A stretch of 64,000 nt of DNA from JAVBNF01 sp031551725 (GTDB lineage Bacteria; Bacteroidota; Bacteroidia; Bacteroidales; P3). This document shows positions 35,329 to 44,202 of this stretch, in pieces. The position numbers and the translations under genes are program-made. The stretch lies in the NCBI GenBank assembly GCA_031551725.1, contig JAVBNF010000021.1:42477-106476 (forward strand), given 5' to 3'. Each line of letters opens with the position of its first letter. The stretch's first letter is position 1. The notes below the pieces were generated by a model. That model had not been told where the DNA came from and made no database searches. It worked only from the letters and a program-made list of their open reading frames with translations.

Positions 35329-37032
35329 ATGAAAAATATGAGAAAATATATGATCGGGGTTACCTTACTTGCGGCGACTGTTCTTGCGGGCTGTAGCAAG
35401 TTCTTGGATGTGAACGACGACCCCAATGCTGCTAAATCGGCAGCAATCGACCAGCTGCTGACCTTTGCCCAGGTACGTATGGCAACCAGCTTCGGTGTTG
35501 GAAACTTTTTGGGCACTGACCTTCACGTTTATACTCATCAAATGACTACTCGTGAGGATGACGACAGATATGGTATGCGTCCTACCGGAAACGGACTTTC
35601 AAATACTTGGAACTATGTTTATTTGTATGTAATTCCAAATACAGAAGCGGTTATCGCCGAAGCAGAAAAGAAAGACTATACCTATTTTGCAGGTATTGGT
35701 AAAATTATGCTCGCATACACCTATATGCGAATGGTTGACACTTGGGGTCCTATTCCGATGGGAAATACCGGCTCAAACCAGCCTCCGTTGATGGATGATA
35801 GTGAGCTTTACAACCAATGTATTACTTGGTGCGAAGAAGCGCTCATCGATTTGGATACGGCTAATGCTTTAAAAAATAGCCTTGTCGCTCCCGGATCCGG
35901 AGACTTATACTATGGTGGTGATGTTAATAAATGGAAACGTTTGGCAAACACAATGATCTTGCGTATGTTGAACAATACTCGCAACGTTAAAGATAAAATT
36001 ACGGGATATGATAACCGTTTAGCGGCATTATTTACAAAAAACTTCTTCCTTGACGAAAATAGTGACTTCGAGTATATCTATACCGTTACAACTACTCCGA
36101 GCGACGAACGTAACCCGTTATTTGTCTCTACATATATGGGATCTTCCGTTACTTATATGGTAAGTCCTTGGTTTTGGGAAATTATGACAGGTAATAAGTA
36201 TAATGCAACTAATAATCCGTTTGTAGGTATTTCCGACCCACGGGTGCCTTACTATTTCTATCGTCAAGCCACAGGTACTACTTCCTTGGAAAATGAAACG
36301 TCTTATCGTGATGGAGGATTTGTTTCTATCTTCTTTGGCGATAACAGTAATCAACGTAACAATAGCCAAGCGCAAGCTGCTACTTTGTTCGGATCTTATC
36401 CTTGCGGCGGACGTTATGATGATAATTCCGGAAATATGATGGTAGGTGGAAGTACTACCAATCGTGCAAAGGCTTCGGGTGGAGCTACCAATATGAAGAT
36501 GTTGAGCTATGCAGACTACCTTTATATCTGTGCGGAAATGAAATTGGCAGGTGTTGCCCAATTGCCAAACAATGCAGATGTATATTTGAAAGACGCAATA
36601 ACCGCTTCTTTTAAGCATGTTAACAAGGTATCTGCAACACAAACCAACATTCCGAATCTTATTTCTGAGGTTAATATTGCTAAATACACAGATAGTGTTA
36701 TGGCTCGTTACAACGCTGGGGGAAGAGAACTTGAAATTATTATGACTTCCAAATGGATTCATGATGTGATGAACTCGTTTGAACAATATGCCGACTATAG
36801 AAGAACAGGATATCCAACTTTGTTTGTTCCCGGAAATCCCGGTATTTCTCCATATAGCTCAAAAGGACAGCCCAATGCATTGGAAGAAGTTCCTACTGTT
36901 AAGGCTAACGATTATCCTAAATCGTTGTATTATCAAAATACAGAAACGATCTTGAATCCGAATGTTCCTCAAAAACCGGAAGGACAACTGAATTCTAAAC
37001 CGGTATTCTGGGATACACGTAGTTATAAATAG
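35329..37032 (+). CDS. susD: SusD/RagB-like outer-membrane lipoprotein (SusD-like_2 type)
   Basis: Surface lipoprotein (567 residues) that forms the hinged lid on the SusC barrel and binds substrate. Lipobox ATVLAGC follows a short signal peptide; the mature N-terminus SKFLDVNDDPNAAKSAAIDQ and the TPR-type region with YFAGIGKIMLAYTYMRMVDTWGPIP (near 122-146) match the SusD-like_2 subgroup, as does the late EIIMTSKWIHDVMNSFEQYADYRRTGYP segment. It is placed between susC and a second lipoprotein in one transcription unit. Substrate unknown. Confidence 0.93.
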   Translation: MKNMRKYMIGVTLLAATVLAGCSKFLDVNDDPNAAKSAAIDQLLTFAQVRMATSFGVGNFLGTDLHVYTHQMTTREDDDRYGMRPTGNGLSNTWNYVYLYVIPNTEAVIAEAEKKDYTYFAGIGKIMLAYTYMRMVDTWGPIPMGNTGSNQPPLMDDSELYNQCITWCEEALIDLDTANALKNSLVAPGSGDLYYGGDVNKWKRLANTMILRMLNNTRNVKDKITGYDNRLAALFTKNFFLDENSDFEYIYTVTTTPSDERNPLFVSTYMGSSVTYMVSPWFWEIMTGNKYNATNNPFVGISDPRVPYYFYRQATGTTSLENETSYRDGGFVSIFFGDNSNQRNNSQAQAATLFGSYPCGGRYDDNSGNMMVGGSTTNRAKASGGATNMKMLSYADYLYICAEMKLAGVAQLPNNADVYLKDAITASFKHVNKVSATQTNIPNLISEVNIAKYTDSVMARYNAGGRELEIIMTSKWIHDVMNSFEQYADYRRTGYPTLFVPGNPGISPYSSKGQPNALEEVPTVKANDYPKSLYYQNTETILNPNVPQKPEGQLNSKPVFWDTRSYK

Positions 37033-37058
37033 TACGAACAAAAAAAGTTTAAAAGATA

Positions 37059-38006
37059 ATGAAAAAATTAAAAAATATAGTATTGCTCTTGTCCGTGTTC
37101 GTTGTGGCGGCGAGTTGCAAAACCAATAACGATAAACTGCCTTTTGATGCCGGTACCGTGTATCAAGGAGCTATTATTGATATCAGTAGAACTGCCGGGT
37201 CTAATCGTCTGTTTGATGATTATGAAAATCCTGCAAATCAGGCTCTTTCGACAACAATTAGCATTGATCCTTTAGTGAGTGCGGGTAAACCATACAACAA
37301 AATTGAATTGTTCTTTGTAGATGAAGAACATGTTGTGAAATCCGATGTAGTGAGAACAATTACAGGAGGACTTCCTTATGTTTTTGACTTTTCATTGAAA
37401 GATATTCTTGATGCTTTTAATTTGGAACCAGCAGATTTAACAACAACTTCTCAATTCTCCGTTCGTGCTCATGTATATTATGACGGTTACATGATTCCGG
37501 GTTTTGTAGACAGTGCAAAATCAACAAATACAAGATATCCGCAAGAAAATTTGGTGTCTCAAATTTCGACTGCTTCTGTAGCTGCTACTTATAATTACGG
37601 ATACTATATAGATAGTATTCAGGACTTGGTAGGTAGGTGGCTTTGCTCAAAAGACCCTAATAATTTAGGAGGTGGCATTACGGCCTCGACAACTGCTACG
37701 ATTGCTCTTGATTCAAGTGATGCTACGCAAGTAATTATTACGGGAATATTTGGTGGAGATGGTGCTGCGGCTGTGATAAAAGCTAAATTTGACAGACCCA
37801 GTATGACATTGTCAATTCCTCAAACGCCTATTGCTGATAAAATAGTATCGGGAGCAACCACCTATACAAATTTGGAAATGACCGCATCTACAGCAAGTGT
37901 TTTTAAACTTAGCAAAAATGATAAGATTAAAATTAAATGGACGTCTGTTATGCAGGTATCCCAAGGTAGTTTTGGAACTTATAATTTCTTAATGACTAAA
38001 CAATAA
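37059..38006 (+). CDS. Lipoprotein of unknown function, third gene of the SusC/SusD unit
   Basis: A 315-residue lipoprotein with signal peptide and lipobox VVAASC (mature protein begins CKTNNDKLP). The rest is beta-rich with serine/threonine-rich loops and no recognised catalytic motif; its position suggests a surface glycan- or peptide-binding accessory protein such as those found after susD. It begins 26 bases after the SusD stop codon and ends at a strong terminator (38028-38061), which closes the operon. Function is inferred from position only. Confidence 0.7.
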   Translation: MKKLKNIVLLLSVFVVAASCKTNNDKLPFDAGTVYQGAIIDISRTAGSNRLFDDYENPANQALSTTISIDPLVSAGKPYNKIELFFVDEEHVVKSDVVRTITGGLPYVFDFSLKDILDAFNLEPADLTTTSQFSVRAHVYYDGYMIPGFVDSAKSTNTRYPQENLVSQISTASVAATYNYGYYIDSIQDLVGRWLCSKDPNNLGGGITASTTATIALDSSDATQVIITGIFGGDGAAAVIKAKFDRPSMTLSIPQTPIADKIVSGATTYTNLEMTASTASVFKLSKNDKIKIKWTSVMQVSQGSFGTYNFLMTKQ

Positions 38007-38027
38007 GTCGTTTTGTAGATAATAAAC

Positions 38028-38061
38028 AAAAAAGGTGTTTGGATTTCCAAACACCTTTTTT
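38028..38061. terminator. Terminator of the SusC/SusD unit
   Basis: AAAAAAGGTGTTTGGA (38028-38043) and TCCAAACACCTTTTTT (38046-38061) are perfect 16-bp arms with a 2-base loop and T-runs on both strands. It can also serve the convergent gene at 38087. Confidence 0.85.
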
Positions 38062-38086
38062 GTTATATCGTTTTCGCAAAAAAAAA

Positions 38087-38779
38087 TTATTTGATTTCGT
38101 CGTGGTCGCCTTGGAAGCGGAAGCCTAAACGCTTGCCGGTAGTGATGCGCAAATTCATACTGTTCATTTGCATCGCCGATACACTTACTTGTTTGACTTC
38201 GTCAAACGGCGGTGTCAATAAATCGAAATGAACGCAATAAGAAATTGCCGATTTTAGAATGTTGGTAATTGCTTCCATATTCATTTCCGCAGAATTGAAG
38301 TTGTTGTATAAAAGTCCGATTTCTTTCTTCCCTTCCACAAAATAGTGCATGTCTTTATTGACAAAAATACGTCCGACCAGATAACCCAAGTCGTTTTCAC
38401 GATTGTATTTGATTGAATCGGCAAGGAAGTTGTAGAATTGAATAAGTCCGCAATATGAGCGGTCTTTATCTTCTTTGATATACGACGTTTTCATTACTTC
38501 GTGGTAGCGCGAAAATTCGAAAACATTAGTATGTAAGGCTACAATTAAAATATCGCCTGCAAAACGGAGTTCAAACTCATAATCGTTGCGGTCGTAATAC
38601 TCGAAAATTGCTTTGGGATGACAGCCATTTTCGATTTTGAAATCTTTGTAGGCTTCTACCATTTCGCGCGCAACTTGCTTGAAATTATTAAACGCTTGAA
38701 GCGAATTTTGAAAAATAGTATCTTTCAAATGTCCCTTTTCGCAAAGATCTTGAAATAATTCTTTATAGTTTTCGTTCAT
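38087..38779 (-). CDS. Conserved protein of unknown function
   Basis: A 230-residue soluble-looking protein; I do not recognise its family. The start at 38779 (MNENYKELFQDLCEKGHLKD) is preferred because the frame upstream runs through a REP-like repeat (38805-38827). It is rich in charged and aromatic residues (KAIFEYYDRNDYEFELRFAGD), has no signal peptide or membrane helix, and ends RLGFRFQGDHDEIK. It is the last gene of a run led by a BASS transporter, an acyltransferase and the CtpA protease, all on the minus strand. No function is proposed. Confidence 0.65.
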   Translation of the reverse strand: MNENYKELFQDLCEKGHLKDTIFQNSLQAFNNFKQVAREMVEAYKDFKIENGCHPKAIFEYYDRNDYEFELRFAGDILIVALHTNVFEFSRYHEVMKTSYIKEDKDRSYCGLIQFYNFLADSIKYNRENDLGYLVGRIFVNKDMHYFVEGKKEIGLLYNNFNSAEMNMEAITNILKSAISYCVHFDLLTPPFDEVKQVSVSAMQMNSMNLRITTGKRLGFRFQGDHDEIK

Positions 38780-38804
38780 GATTGTTTTTTTGTTTCTGAT
38801 TGTC

Positions 38805-38827
38805 ATGGCCAGCATTGGCGTGGCCAT
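38805..38827. repeat. ATGGCCA/TGGCCAT inverted repeat (REP-like family 2, copy 1)
   Basis: ATGGCCA (38805-38811) and TGGCCAT (38821-38827) are perfect arms; flanks read GATTGTC on the left. The same layout with a different centre occurs at 57177-57209. It lies directly after the ctpA stop codon. Confidence 0.6.
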
Positions 38828-40399
38828 CTAATTCTTTAACGTTTCCATCGCTTTCGCGAAATCATCATCCATGCTTAGGTAAATCGAATAAAAACCTTCA
38901 TCATCGAATAAGTTGCGTGCAATATTCGCTTTTAACAGTGTTTCAATTCGTGGTTTATATTTGTGTATTTGGATTTGATTTGGAGTTAATCCTTGTTTGG
39001 TTGAATAATTAATCAGTTCTTGGAATATGTCGTCGGAAATCGTGAATTTCTGCTTGAAATCGGCGGTATTTTTATAACGGTTTAATGTGTTTCGATTTTT
39101 ATCGGTGTACTGAAATGCAAATTGAACTAAAATTCCGCGATTGATGAGCAAATTGTAAAAACGAGCGGACGAATCCGATTTGTAAGGCACAAACACATCG
39201 GGCATGATGCCGCCGCCGCCATATACCGTGCGTCCTTTAAGGGTCTGATAAACTTGTGTACTGTCGAATTTAATGCTGTCGATACTGCCGAATGCACCGT
39301 TGATATATTGATTCATGAATGTTTCTTCATAATCTTGTGCATTGTGAGTATAAGGCTTTTGAATACAGCGTCCGCTGGGAGTGTAATAGCGCGCTACCGT
39401 CAGGCGGATGGCGCTGCCGTTGCGCATCGGCATTTGTTCTTGCACCAAGCCTTTACCAAAGGAACGGCGTCCGACAATCATTCCACGATCATTATCTTGA
39501 ATGGCCCCTGCAATAATTTCACTTGCCGATGCCGACCATTCGTCAATTATTATTACAAGCGGATTTTCTTTAAATAGCCCTTTTTCGGAAGCAAAAGCCT
39601 CATCTTTCTCTCGATGCAGGCCTTGTGTGTATACAATCAAACTATTTGCGGCAAGCAATTCGTCAGCTACTTTAATGGCTTGATCCAAAAATCCGCCGCC
39701 GTTTCCACGTAAGTCGATTACCAGTTTCTGCATGCCTTGGTTTTGTAATTTCTTGAGTGCCGTATGGAATTCATCGCCTGTAGTGGCCGAAAATTTACTG
39801 ATTTTGATGTATCCGGTATTGCGATCAACCATAAGGCTCGCATCAATGCTGTAAGTTGGAATAATGTCGCGGGTGACGGTAAATGTAAATAACTTCTTAA
39901 TGCCCGGACGTAAAATCCGAAGTTTAACCTGCGTGCCTTTCGGACCTTTCAAGCGTTTGACAATATCGTTGACATCCATTTGTTTGCCTGCAATGTTCAA
40001 CGTATCGACAATCACAATCCGGTCGCCGGCCATAATCCCCACAGCTTCGGAAGGGCCGCCTTTGACAGGCATCAGCACGGTTAATGTATCTTGAATCATG
40101 CGAAACATGATGCCGATACCTTCGAATTGCCCTTGCAATTCATCGTCGGCTTCTTTGTATTCAACAGGAGGGAGATAAACCGAATGAGGGTCCAGATATT
40201 CCAACATCCGCGTAACGCCTTGTTCTTCCATTTGGCTGAAATTTACGGTATCGACGTAGTTTTTGTCGATTAACTGTAAAACGTCGGTCATCAAACTGCC
40301 GCCTATGCGGTTTGTTGGACGCGTGGGCAGTTTAAGGCCGATATAAATTCCTAAGAAAAGGAAACAGAGCAATAGCAGCCAGGAGGTTCTTCGAGTCAT
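38828..40399 (-). CDS. ctpA: C-terminal processing peptidase (S41 family, CtpA-like)
   Basis: Serine protease with a Ser/Lys dyad that trims or degrades envelope proteins from their C-termini in the periplasm. The 523-residue protein has an N-terminal membrane anchor (SWLLLLCFLFLGIYIGL, residues 6-22), a PDZ domain at about 88-175 (GIGIMFRMIQDTLTVLMPVK, GGPSEAVGIMAGDRIVIVD) and the S41 core with LVIDLRGNGGGFLDQAI near 226-242, DEWSASASEIIAGA (serines 289-293) and SFGKGLVQ with K316. Catalytic motifs are intact. It starts 8 bases after the acyltransferase stop codon. Secure family call. Confidence 0.95.
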   Translation of the reverse strand: MTRRTSWLLLLCFLFLGIYIGLKLPTRPTNRIGGSLMTDVLQLIDKNYVDTVNFSQMEEQGVTRMLEYLDPHSVYLPPVEYKEADDELQGQFEGIGIMFRMIQDTLTVLMPVKGGPSEAVGIMAGDRIVIVDTLNIAGKQMDVNDIVKRLKGPKGTQVKLRILRPGIKKLFTFTVTRDIIPTYSIDASLMVDRNTGYIKISKFSATTGDEFHTALKKLQNQGMQKLVIDLRGNGGGFLDQAIKVADELLAANSLIVYTQGLHREKDEAFASEKGLFKENPLVIIIDEWSASASEIIAGAIQDNDRGMIVGRRSFGKGLVQEQMPMRNGSAIRLTVARYYTPSGRCIQKPYTHNAQDYEETFMNQYINGAFGSIDSIKFDSTQVYQTLKGRTVYGGGGIMPDVFVPYKSDSSARFYNLLINRGILVQFAFQYTDKNRNTLNRYKNTADFKQKFTISDDIFQELINYSTKQGLTPNQIQIHKYKPRIETLLKANIARNLFDDEGFYSIYLSMDDDFAKAMETLKN

Positions 40400-40407
40400 G
40401 ATAATAA

Positions 40408-41763
40408 TTATTGTAAAATAAAAGCAAGGGCTTTATTGCGAAGTTCCTTGATTTTATTGAATACTGTGGGCTGTTTGGTTTTTAAATCGAAATATCTTTT
40501 ATAATCCAAAAGCGTTTGATATTCTTCATAATAACAGGCTGCAATATTTTTTGAGAACCATATAAATGCGAGCGAATAGAGCATCCATTGGAAATTGGAA
40601 CGGAAAATAACGATGCAAATCAAGCTCAATAGCAGGTTGACAATAATTGACGCAATCATAAAAATTGCAAAACGTACAGAGCTTTCGAACTGTTTGTCTT
40701 TGATTAATTTCTGTGCCATTTTCTCAGCGATGTTTCGCGGAAAGAGATTGATGAGCATGCTTAAAAGTCCGACCGGAAGAGTAATCAACAGCAATAAGGC
40801 GCGCAGATAGAGTGGTTTTGCAGGGGATTCCGGATTTTCGCTAAGGATTTTATTACTGATGTCTGCTGTTTTACGAGCATTTTCGTATTCATTCAAAGCG
40901 TTTTCGAATGCTTGTATTTTATTTTCGTCAAACGCATCCAAATGTTCGGTAAGCCATTGTTCGGCGTCCAGTAGGTCGTAGCAATCTTTAGGCGACCATT
41001 GTTGTTTTTGGATTACATCTTTTGTAAAATAAGCACTTGCAGTATCGATTGTTTGATAATGCGCTTCGCTGTTGATGTGGATGACGACTTGGCGGAGTGC
41101 TTTATACAAGTCGTCTTGCATTTCTGCGATTAATTGCGGCTGGCAAGTTTTGTCTTTTAGGTAATAAGGCAATATATCAATTGCTTCGCCGAAATAAACG
41201 CGGAAGCCTTTGCGGGCGGCATTTTTCTTTTCATAATTCAATCCTACGGGGACAATGCGCACACTTTCTTTTTCGCCTAGATGTTCTTGTGCGTGTAATG
41301 CAATGCGAAACACGCCTTTCTGCATTGGGCGCAGGCGGCGGTAATCGCCGTGAGAACCTTCGGGCATCATGCCCAGCGTTAAGCCGTGGCACAAAACATC
41401 ATTTACCAGATCGAATGTTTCTTGATTTAGTTCCACCGTGTTGCCGCCGTCACGTTTCCGGAAAATAGGCAGAATACGGATGAAATGGAGGATTTTGGCG
41501 ATTTTCGGATTTTTGAAAATGTCGGCGCGGGCAACAAAAACAGCTTGGCGTTCTTGTGTGCACAAAATAGCCAAAGCATCCATCAATGCGTTTTGATGGT
41601 TGGCAACGAAAATAACAGGCCCTTGCGAAGGAATGTTTTCACGACCGATAATTTGCAGTTTTTTATAATAGAATTTGTGATACGGACTGATAACAAAAAA
41701 GCGTAGAGCTTGATAGGCTTTTGAGTGTTTAATCAGTTTTTCCCGCAATGTTTTTTTTGCCAT
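40408..41763 (-). CDS. 1-acyl-glycerol-3-phosphate acyltransferase-like protein
   Basis: Membrane-associated lysophospholipid acyltransferase of 451 residues; such enzymes acylate (lyso)phosphatidate or glycerol phosphate. Motif I is VANHQNALMDALAIL, which has five residues between His and Asp instead of the common four; motif III is MMPEGSHGDYRRL. The spacing variant is known from glycerol-phosphate acyltransferases of the PHANQFVD type, so the protein may act earlier in phospholipid synthesis or be a distinct subfamily. The C-terminal third has about four membrane helices (residues 315-410), longer than a minimal PlsC. It sits 15 bases after the transporter gene and 8 bases before ctpA. Confidence 0.83.
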   Translation of the reverse strand: MAKKTLREKLIKHSKAYQALRFFVISPYHKFYYKKLQIIGRENIPSQGPVIFVANHQNALMDALAILCTQERQAVFVARADIFKNPKIAKILHFIRILPIFRKRDGGNTVELNQETFDLVNDVLCHGLTLGMMPEGSHGDYRRLRPMQKGVFRIALHAQEHLGEKESVRIVPVGLNYEKKNAARKGFRVYFGEAIDILPYYLKDKTCQPQLIAEMQDDLYKALRQVVIHINSEAHYQTIDTASAYFTKDVIQKQQWSPKDCYDLLDAEQWLTEHLDAFDENKIQAFENALNEYENARKTADISNKILSENPESPAKPLYLRALLLLITLPVGLLSMLINLFPRNIAEKMAQKLIKDKQFESSVRFAIFMIASIIVNLLLSLICIVIFRSNFQWMLYSLAFIWFSKNIAACYYEEYQTLLDYKRYFDLKTKQPTVFNKIKELRNKALAFILQ

Positions 41764-41778
41764 ATAATCGTCAAACTT

Positions 41779-42732
41779 TTATTTTTCGTATAGGGGGCGT
41801 GGTTCTCGTTTTTTCCAATAAAAAGCGATGGCCATGCCGGAAATAATGTGCCAGATGCCCCACCAGGCAGCAATAAAGGCCATACCGCCGGAGCCATTGA
41901 ATAAATGCGGGTTGAAAATTAAAGCAAGGCCGAGACCTGAATTATGAATACCGGTTTCGAGTGTGAGTGTGCGCACATTGGCGTCGGAAAGTTTGCTAAT
42001 ACGGCCGGTTAAATAGCCGGTCAGCAACGCCAATGCATTTTGTGCAAGCACAATCAGCATAATTAAATCGATATATTTGATAAATTGTTCGAAGTTATTC
42101 ATGAAAGCCATCAAAATAAAGCCTCCGAAGAAAAACATGGATGCAATGGAGATCGGTTTGCGGATTTTGGCGGTTGTTTCCGGAAATTTATAAGCAAACA
42201 GCATCCCTAAAATGATAGGCAATCCTAAAAGAATCACTACAGTTTTGAGCATTTCGATAAAGCTGATTTCGATAAGCGGAACGCTCAAGCCAGCGGTTGC
42301 AAGTGAGTTGGCGTACATGGTGCCCCAGAACCAAAAATTGAAAGGCGTGAGAAATACGCATGTAACGGTTGAAAACGCCGTTAAACTCACTGAAAGATTA
42401 ATATTTGCCTTGGCAATGGTGGAGATGAAATTGGAGACATTCCCGCCCGGACAAGCAGCAACAAGGATCATCCCAAGTGCAACGGTGGGTGTGGGATTAA
42501 TCAGCATGACCAAACAAAAGGAGAGGGCCGGCATGAAAACGGATTGCGAAAGTACGCCCATTACCAGTGCTTTAGGTTTTTCCCACACTTCGCGGAAACT
42601 TTTGAAATTCAACTCGAGTGCAACGCCGAACATAATAAATGCAATCACGATATTCATCGTATGCAGCGATGCTTCACTGAAATTAAGCTGTACATTGTCA
42701 AGAACAGCTAGAGGATGTGATTTTAAAAGCAT
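41779..42732 (-). CDS. Bile acid:sodium symporter (BASS) family transporter
   Basis: A 317-residue inner-membrane protein with about nine to ten hydrophobic helices. Characteristic segments: IVIAFIMFGVALELNFKSF near 29-47, FMPALSFCLVMLINPTPTVALGMILVAACPGGNVSNFISTIAKANI near 67-112 (the ACPGGNVSN crossover signature) and ETGIHNSGLGLALIF near 265-280. BASS proteins couple Na+ to uptake of organic acids; substrates range from bile acids to pantothenate and pyruvate, so none is assigned. The ATG at 42732 is used; an in-frame TTG two codons upstream is less likely. First gene of a four-gene minus-strand run. Confidence 0.9.
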   Translation of the reverse strand: MLLKSHPLAVLDNVQLNFSEASLHTMNIVIAFIMFGVALELNFKSFREVWEKPKALVMGVLSQSVFMPALSFCLVMLINPTPTVALGMILVAACPGGNVSNFISTIAKANINLSVSLTAFSTVTCVFLTPFNFWFWGTMYANSLATAGLSVPLIEISFIEMLKTVVILLGLPIILGMLFAYKFPETTAKIRKPISIASMFFFGGFILMAFMNNFEQFIKYIDLIMLIVLAQNALALLTGYLTGRISKLSDANVRTLTLETGIHNSGLGLALIFNPHLFNGSGGMAFIAAWWGIWHIISGMAIAFYWKKREPRPLYEK

Positions 42733-43018
42733 AAGCAATGTATTACAATATTGATTTGCAAATATAAGAAAAAATTACGAAATATTGGAAGTAAAAGTTT
42801 AAACCGTAGAGTCAACATCCAAACCCAATAAATGTGATTTCATTGGCTTCACTTGGCTCTTGAAATTTACCGCTTGCGACAAAAAAATAATCAAATAGAT
42901 GTTCTTATTATTTTGCAATAAGATGAATTATAATTGTTTGAAATGATATTTTGTGGTTTTTGTATATCCGTTCATGAAATTTCTTCGAAAGTCTCTTGCT
43001 TCTGTGTAAAAATGGGCG

Positions 43019-43026
43019 TACTTTTG
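43019..43026 (+). promoter_or_regulatory. -7 promoter box of the histidine kinase
   Basis: TACTTTTG, with predicted start near 43032 and a leader of about 120 bases. Confidence 0.5.
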
Positions 43027-43048
43027 CGAGAGATAAAACTTACAAAAT

Positions 43049-43142
43049 CACAAGGAGTTTCTCCCTGCCCGTTTCAGGCCGGTTGTTTGGAAAAGATATT
43101 GTATGTAAACCCATCCTGAGACAACTCCGTTGTGTTTTTTTT
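43049..43142 (+). promoter_or_regulatory. Candidate attenuator in the histidine kinase leader
   Basis: CACAAGGAGTT (43049-43059) can pair with AACTCC (43123-43128) and TTGTG (43130-43134), leaving one bulged G. Alternatively ACAAC (43121-43125) pairs locally with GTTGT (43129-43133) over a 3-base loop. Both hairpins end just before eight T residues (43135-43142), 14 bases before the ATG. This is the layout of a terminator or attenuator; the signal is unknown. Confidence 0.4.
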
Positions 43143-43155
43143 GAAAAAATAAAAA

Positions 43156-44199
43156 ATGTCAAGACGTAGCATTATAGAACTTGTACTTCACCTGTTGTTT
43201 TGGGGAACTGTACTGTTTATTTTTACGCATTATTCGATTCTCCGCCCGTATGCAAAAACAGATTTGGGAGAGATTATCGCTGCTTTGCTCACTGCAGCGG
43301 CAGTTTATGCCAATTACTTTTTACTCTTCCCTAAATTGTATATGAAACGCTGTTATGGTTTTTATATTCTTGCTGTTCTTCTTGTATGTGTAGCCACTTC
43401 GAGTGTGGAATTTGCAATGATAAAAGAGCAACTATATAATTGTTTTAGGCCTGTTTTGATAGATAATGATCTTAATTGGTCGGAAGCAAAAAGAGAGGAA
43501 TTCAGATTTACAGTCGTTTATCAAACCCGTACCATGCTCTTTCTGCGAACATCCGCTTTTGTATTGGCCTTGTTTCCCATATTGCTATACAAAGAAACAG
43601 AGGCGAAATACAATGCTTCCGAACAAAAACGCAAAGAAGTGGTATTAAAACTACAAACCCGTATCAACAACCATTTTTTAATGAATGTTTTTGACAATAT
43701 CGATTCTTTGATTGCCGAAGAGCCCGAAAAGGCCGGTCGGATGTTGTTGGCACTCAAAGAGATGTTTCATTATTCTGTTATTACACAAAACAGCGCCCAG
43801 GTGAAAATAAAAAATGAAATTCATTTTATTCAAAATTATTTGAAGCTCGAACATCTGGTGTATCCCGATAAAGAAGCCGATTTTCAAATACACAGTCAAA
43901 ATGCATACGAAGATTTGAAAATTCCTCCAATGCTATTCGAAACCCTTGTGAATAACGCGTTTCGGTATTCAAAACGGAATTCAAAAATAAAAATCGGACT
44001 TGATTTTTCAAATCCCAAATATGTGGAATTTGTTTGTGAGAATTTGAAAGTAGATGTTAAATACCCGTTTGAAACCACAGGTGTAGGACTCGTTAATTTC
44101 GAAGAACGTTTGATTGAAATATACGGATCTCGATACAAGAAGCGAGTGGAGGAAACGGACGAACTATACAGGGTCGAACTTCAAGTTCCGCGTTCGTAA
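43156..44199 (+). CDS. LytS/YehU-type sensor histidine kinase
   Basis: Inner-membrane sensor kinase of 347 residues. The N-terminal half has four hydrophobic helices (about residues 7-25, 37-57, 66-86, 128-145) and no periplasmic sensor domain. The His_kinase region has TRINNHFLMNVFDNIDSLI with the phosphorylated H173, and the ATPase part has IPPMLFETLVNNAFRYS near 255-271 and the glycine box TTGVGLVNFEERL near 313-325. NNHFLMN replaces the more usual NPHFLFN. Its partner is almost certainly the convergent LytTR regulator; the two stop codons are only 3 bases apart. Signal unknown. Confidence 0.9.
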   Translation: MSRRSIIELVLHLLFWGTVLFIFTHYSILRPYAKTDLGEIIAALLTAAAVYANYFLLFPKLYMKRCYGFYILAVLLVCVATSSVEFAMIKEQLYNCFRPVLIDNDLNWSEAKREEFRFTVVYQTRTMLFLRTSAFVLALFPILLYKETEAKYNASEQKRKEVVLKLQTRINNHFLMNVFDNIDSLIAEEPEKAGRMLLALKEMFHYSVITQNSAQVKIKNEIHFIQNYLKLEHLVYPDKEADFQIHSQNAYEDLKIPPMLFETLVNNAFRYSKRNSKIKIGLDFSNPKYVEFVCENLKVDVKYPFETTGVGLVNFEERLIEIYGSRYKKRVEETDELYRVELQVPRS

Positions 44200-44202
44200 G
44201 TT

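Larger units (their letters stand above)
42755..43155 (+). other. 400-base gap with promoter and structured leader of the histidine kinase
   Basis: The left half is AT-rich without a convincing gene; an open frame at 42934-43119 has no start context or recognisable protein features and is taken as chance. The right half contains the promoter box at 43019-43026 and the hairpin/U-run leader described separately. Confidence 0.5.

Noticed and set aside
36118..36786. 222-residue minus-strand frame inside the SusD gene
   Set aside because: Antisense to a clear SusD reading frame; the composition is what codon bias on the other strand produces.
32122..38006. Full polysaccharide utilisation locus
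   Set aside because: SusC, SusD and a lipoprotein are present, but no glycoside hydrolase, sulfatase or hybrid sensor is adjacent, so a glycan-degrading role is not claimed.
42934..43119. 61-residue open frame upstream of the histidine kinase
   Set aside because: It crosses the kinase promoter and leader hairpin and shows no conserved protein pattern.
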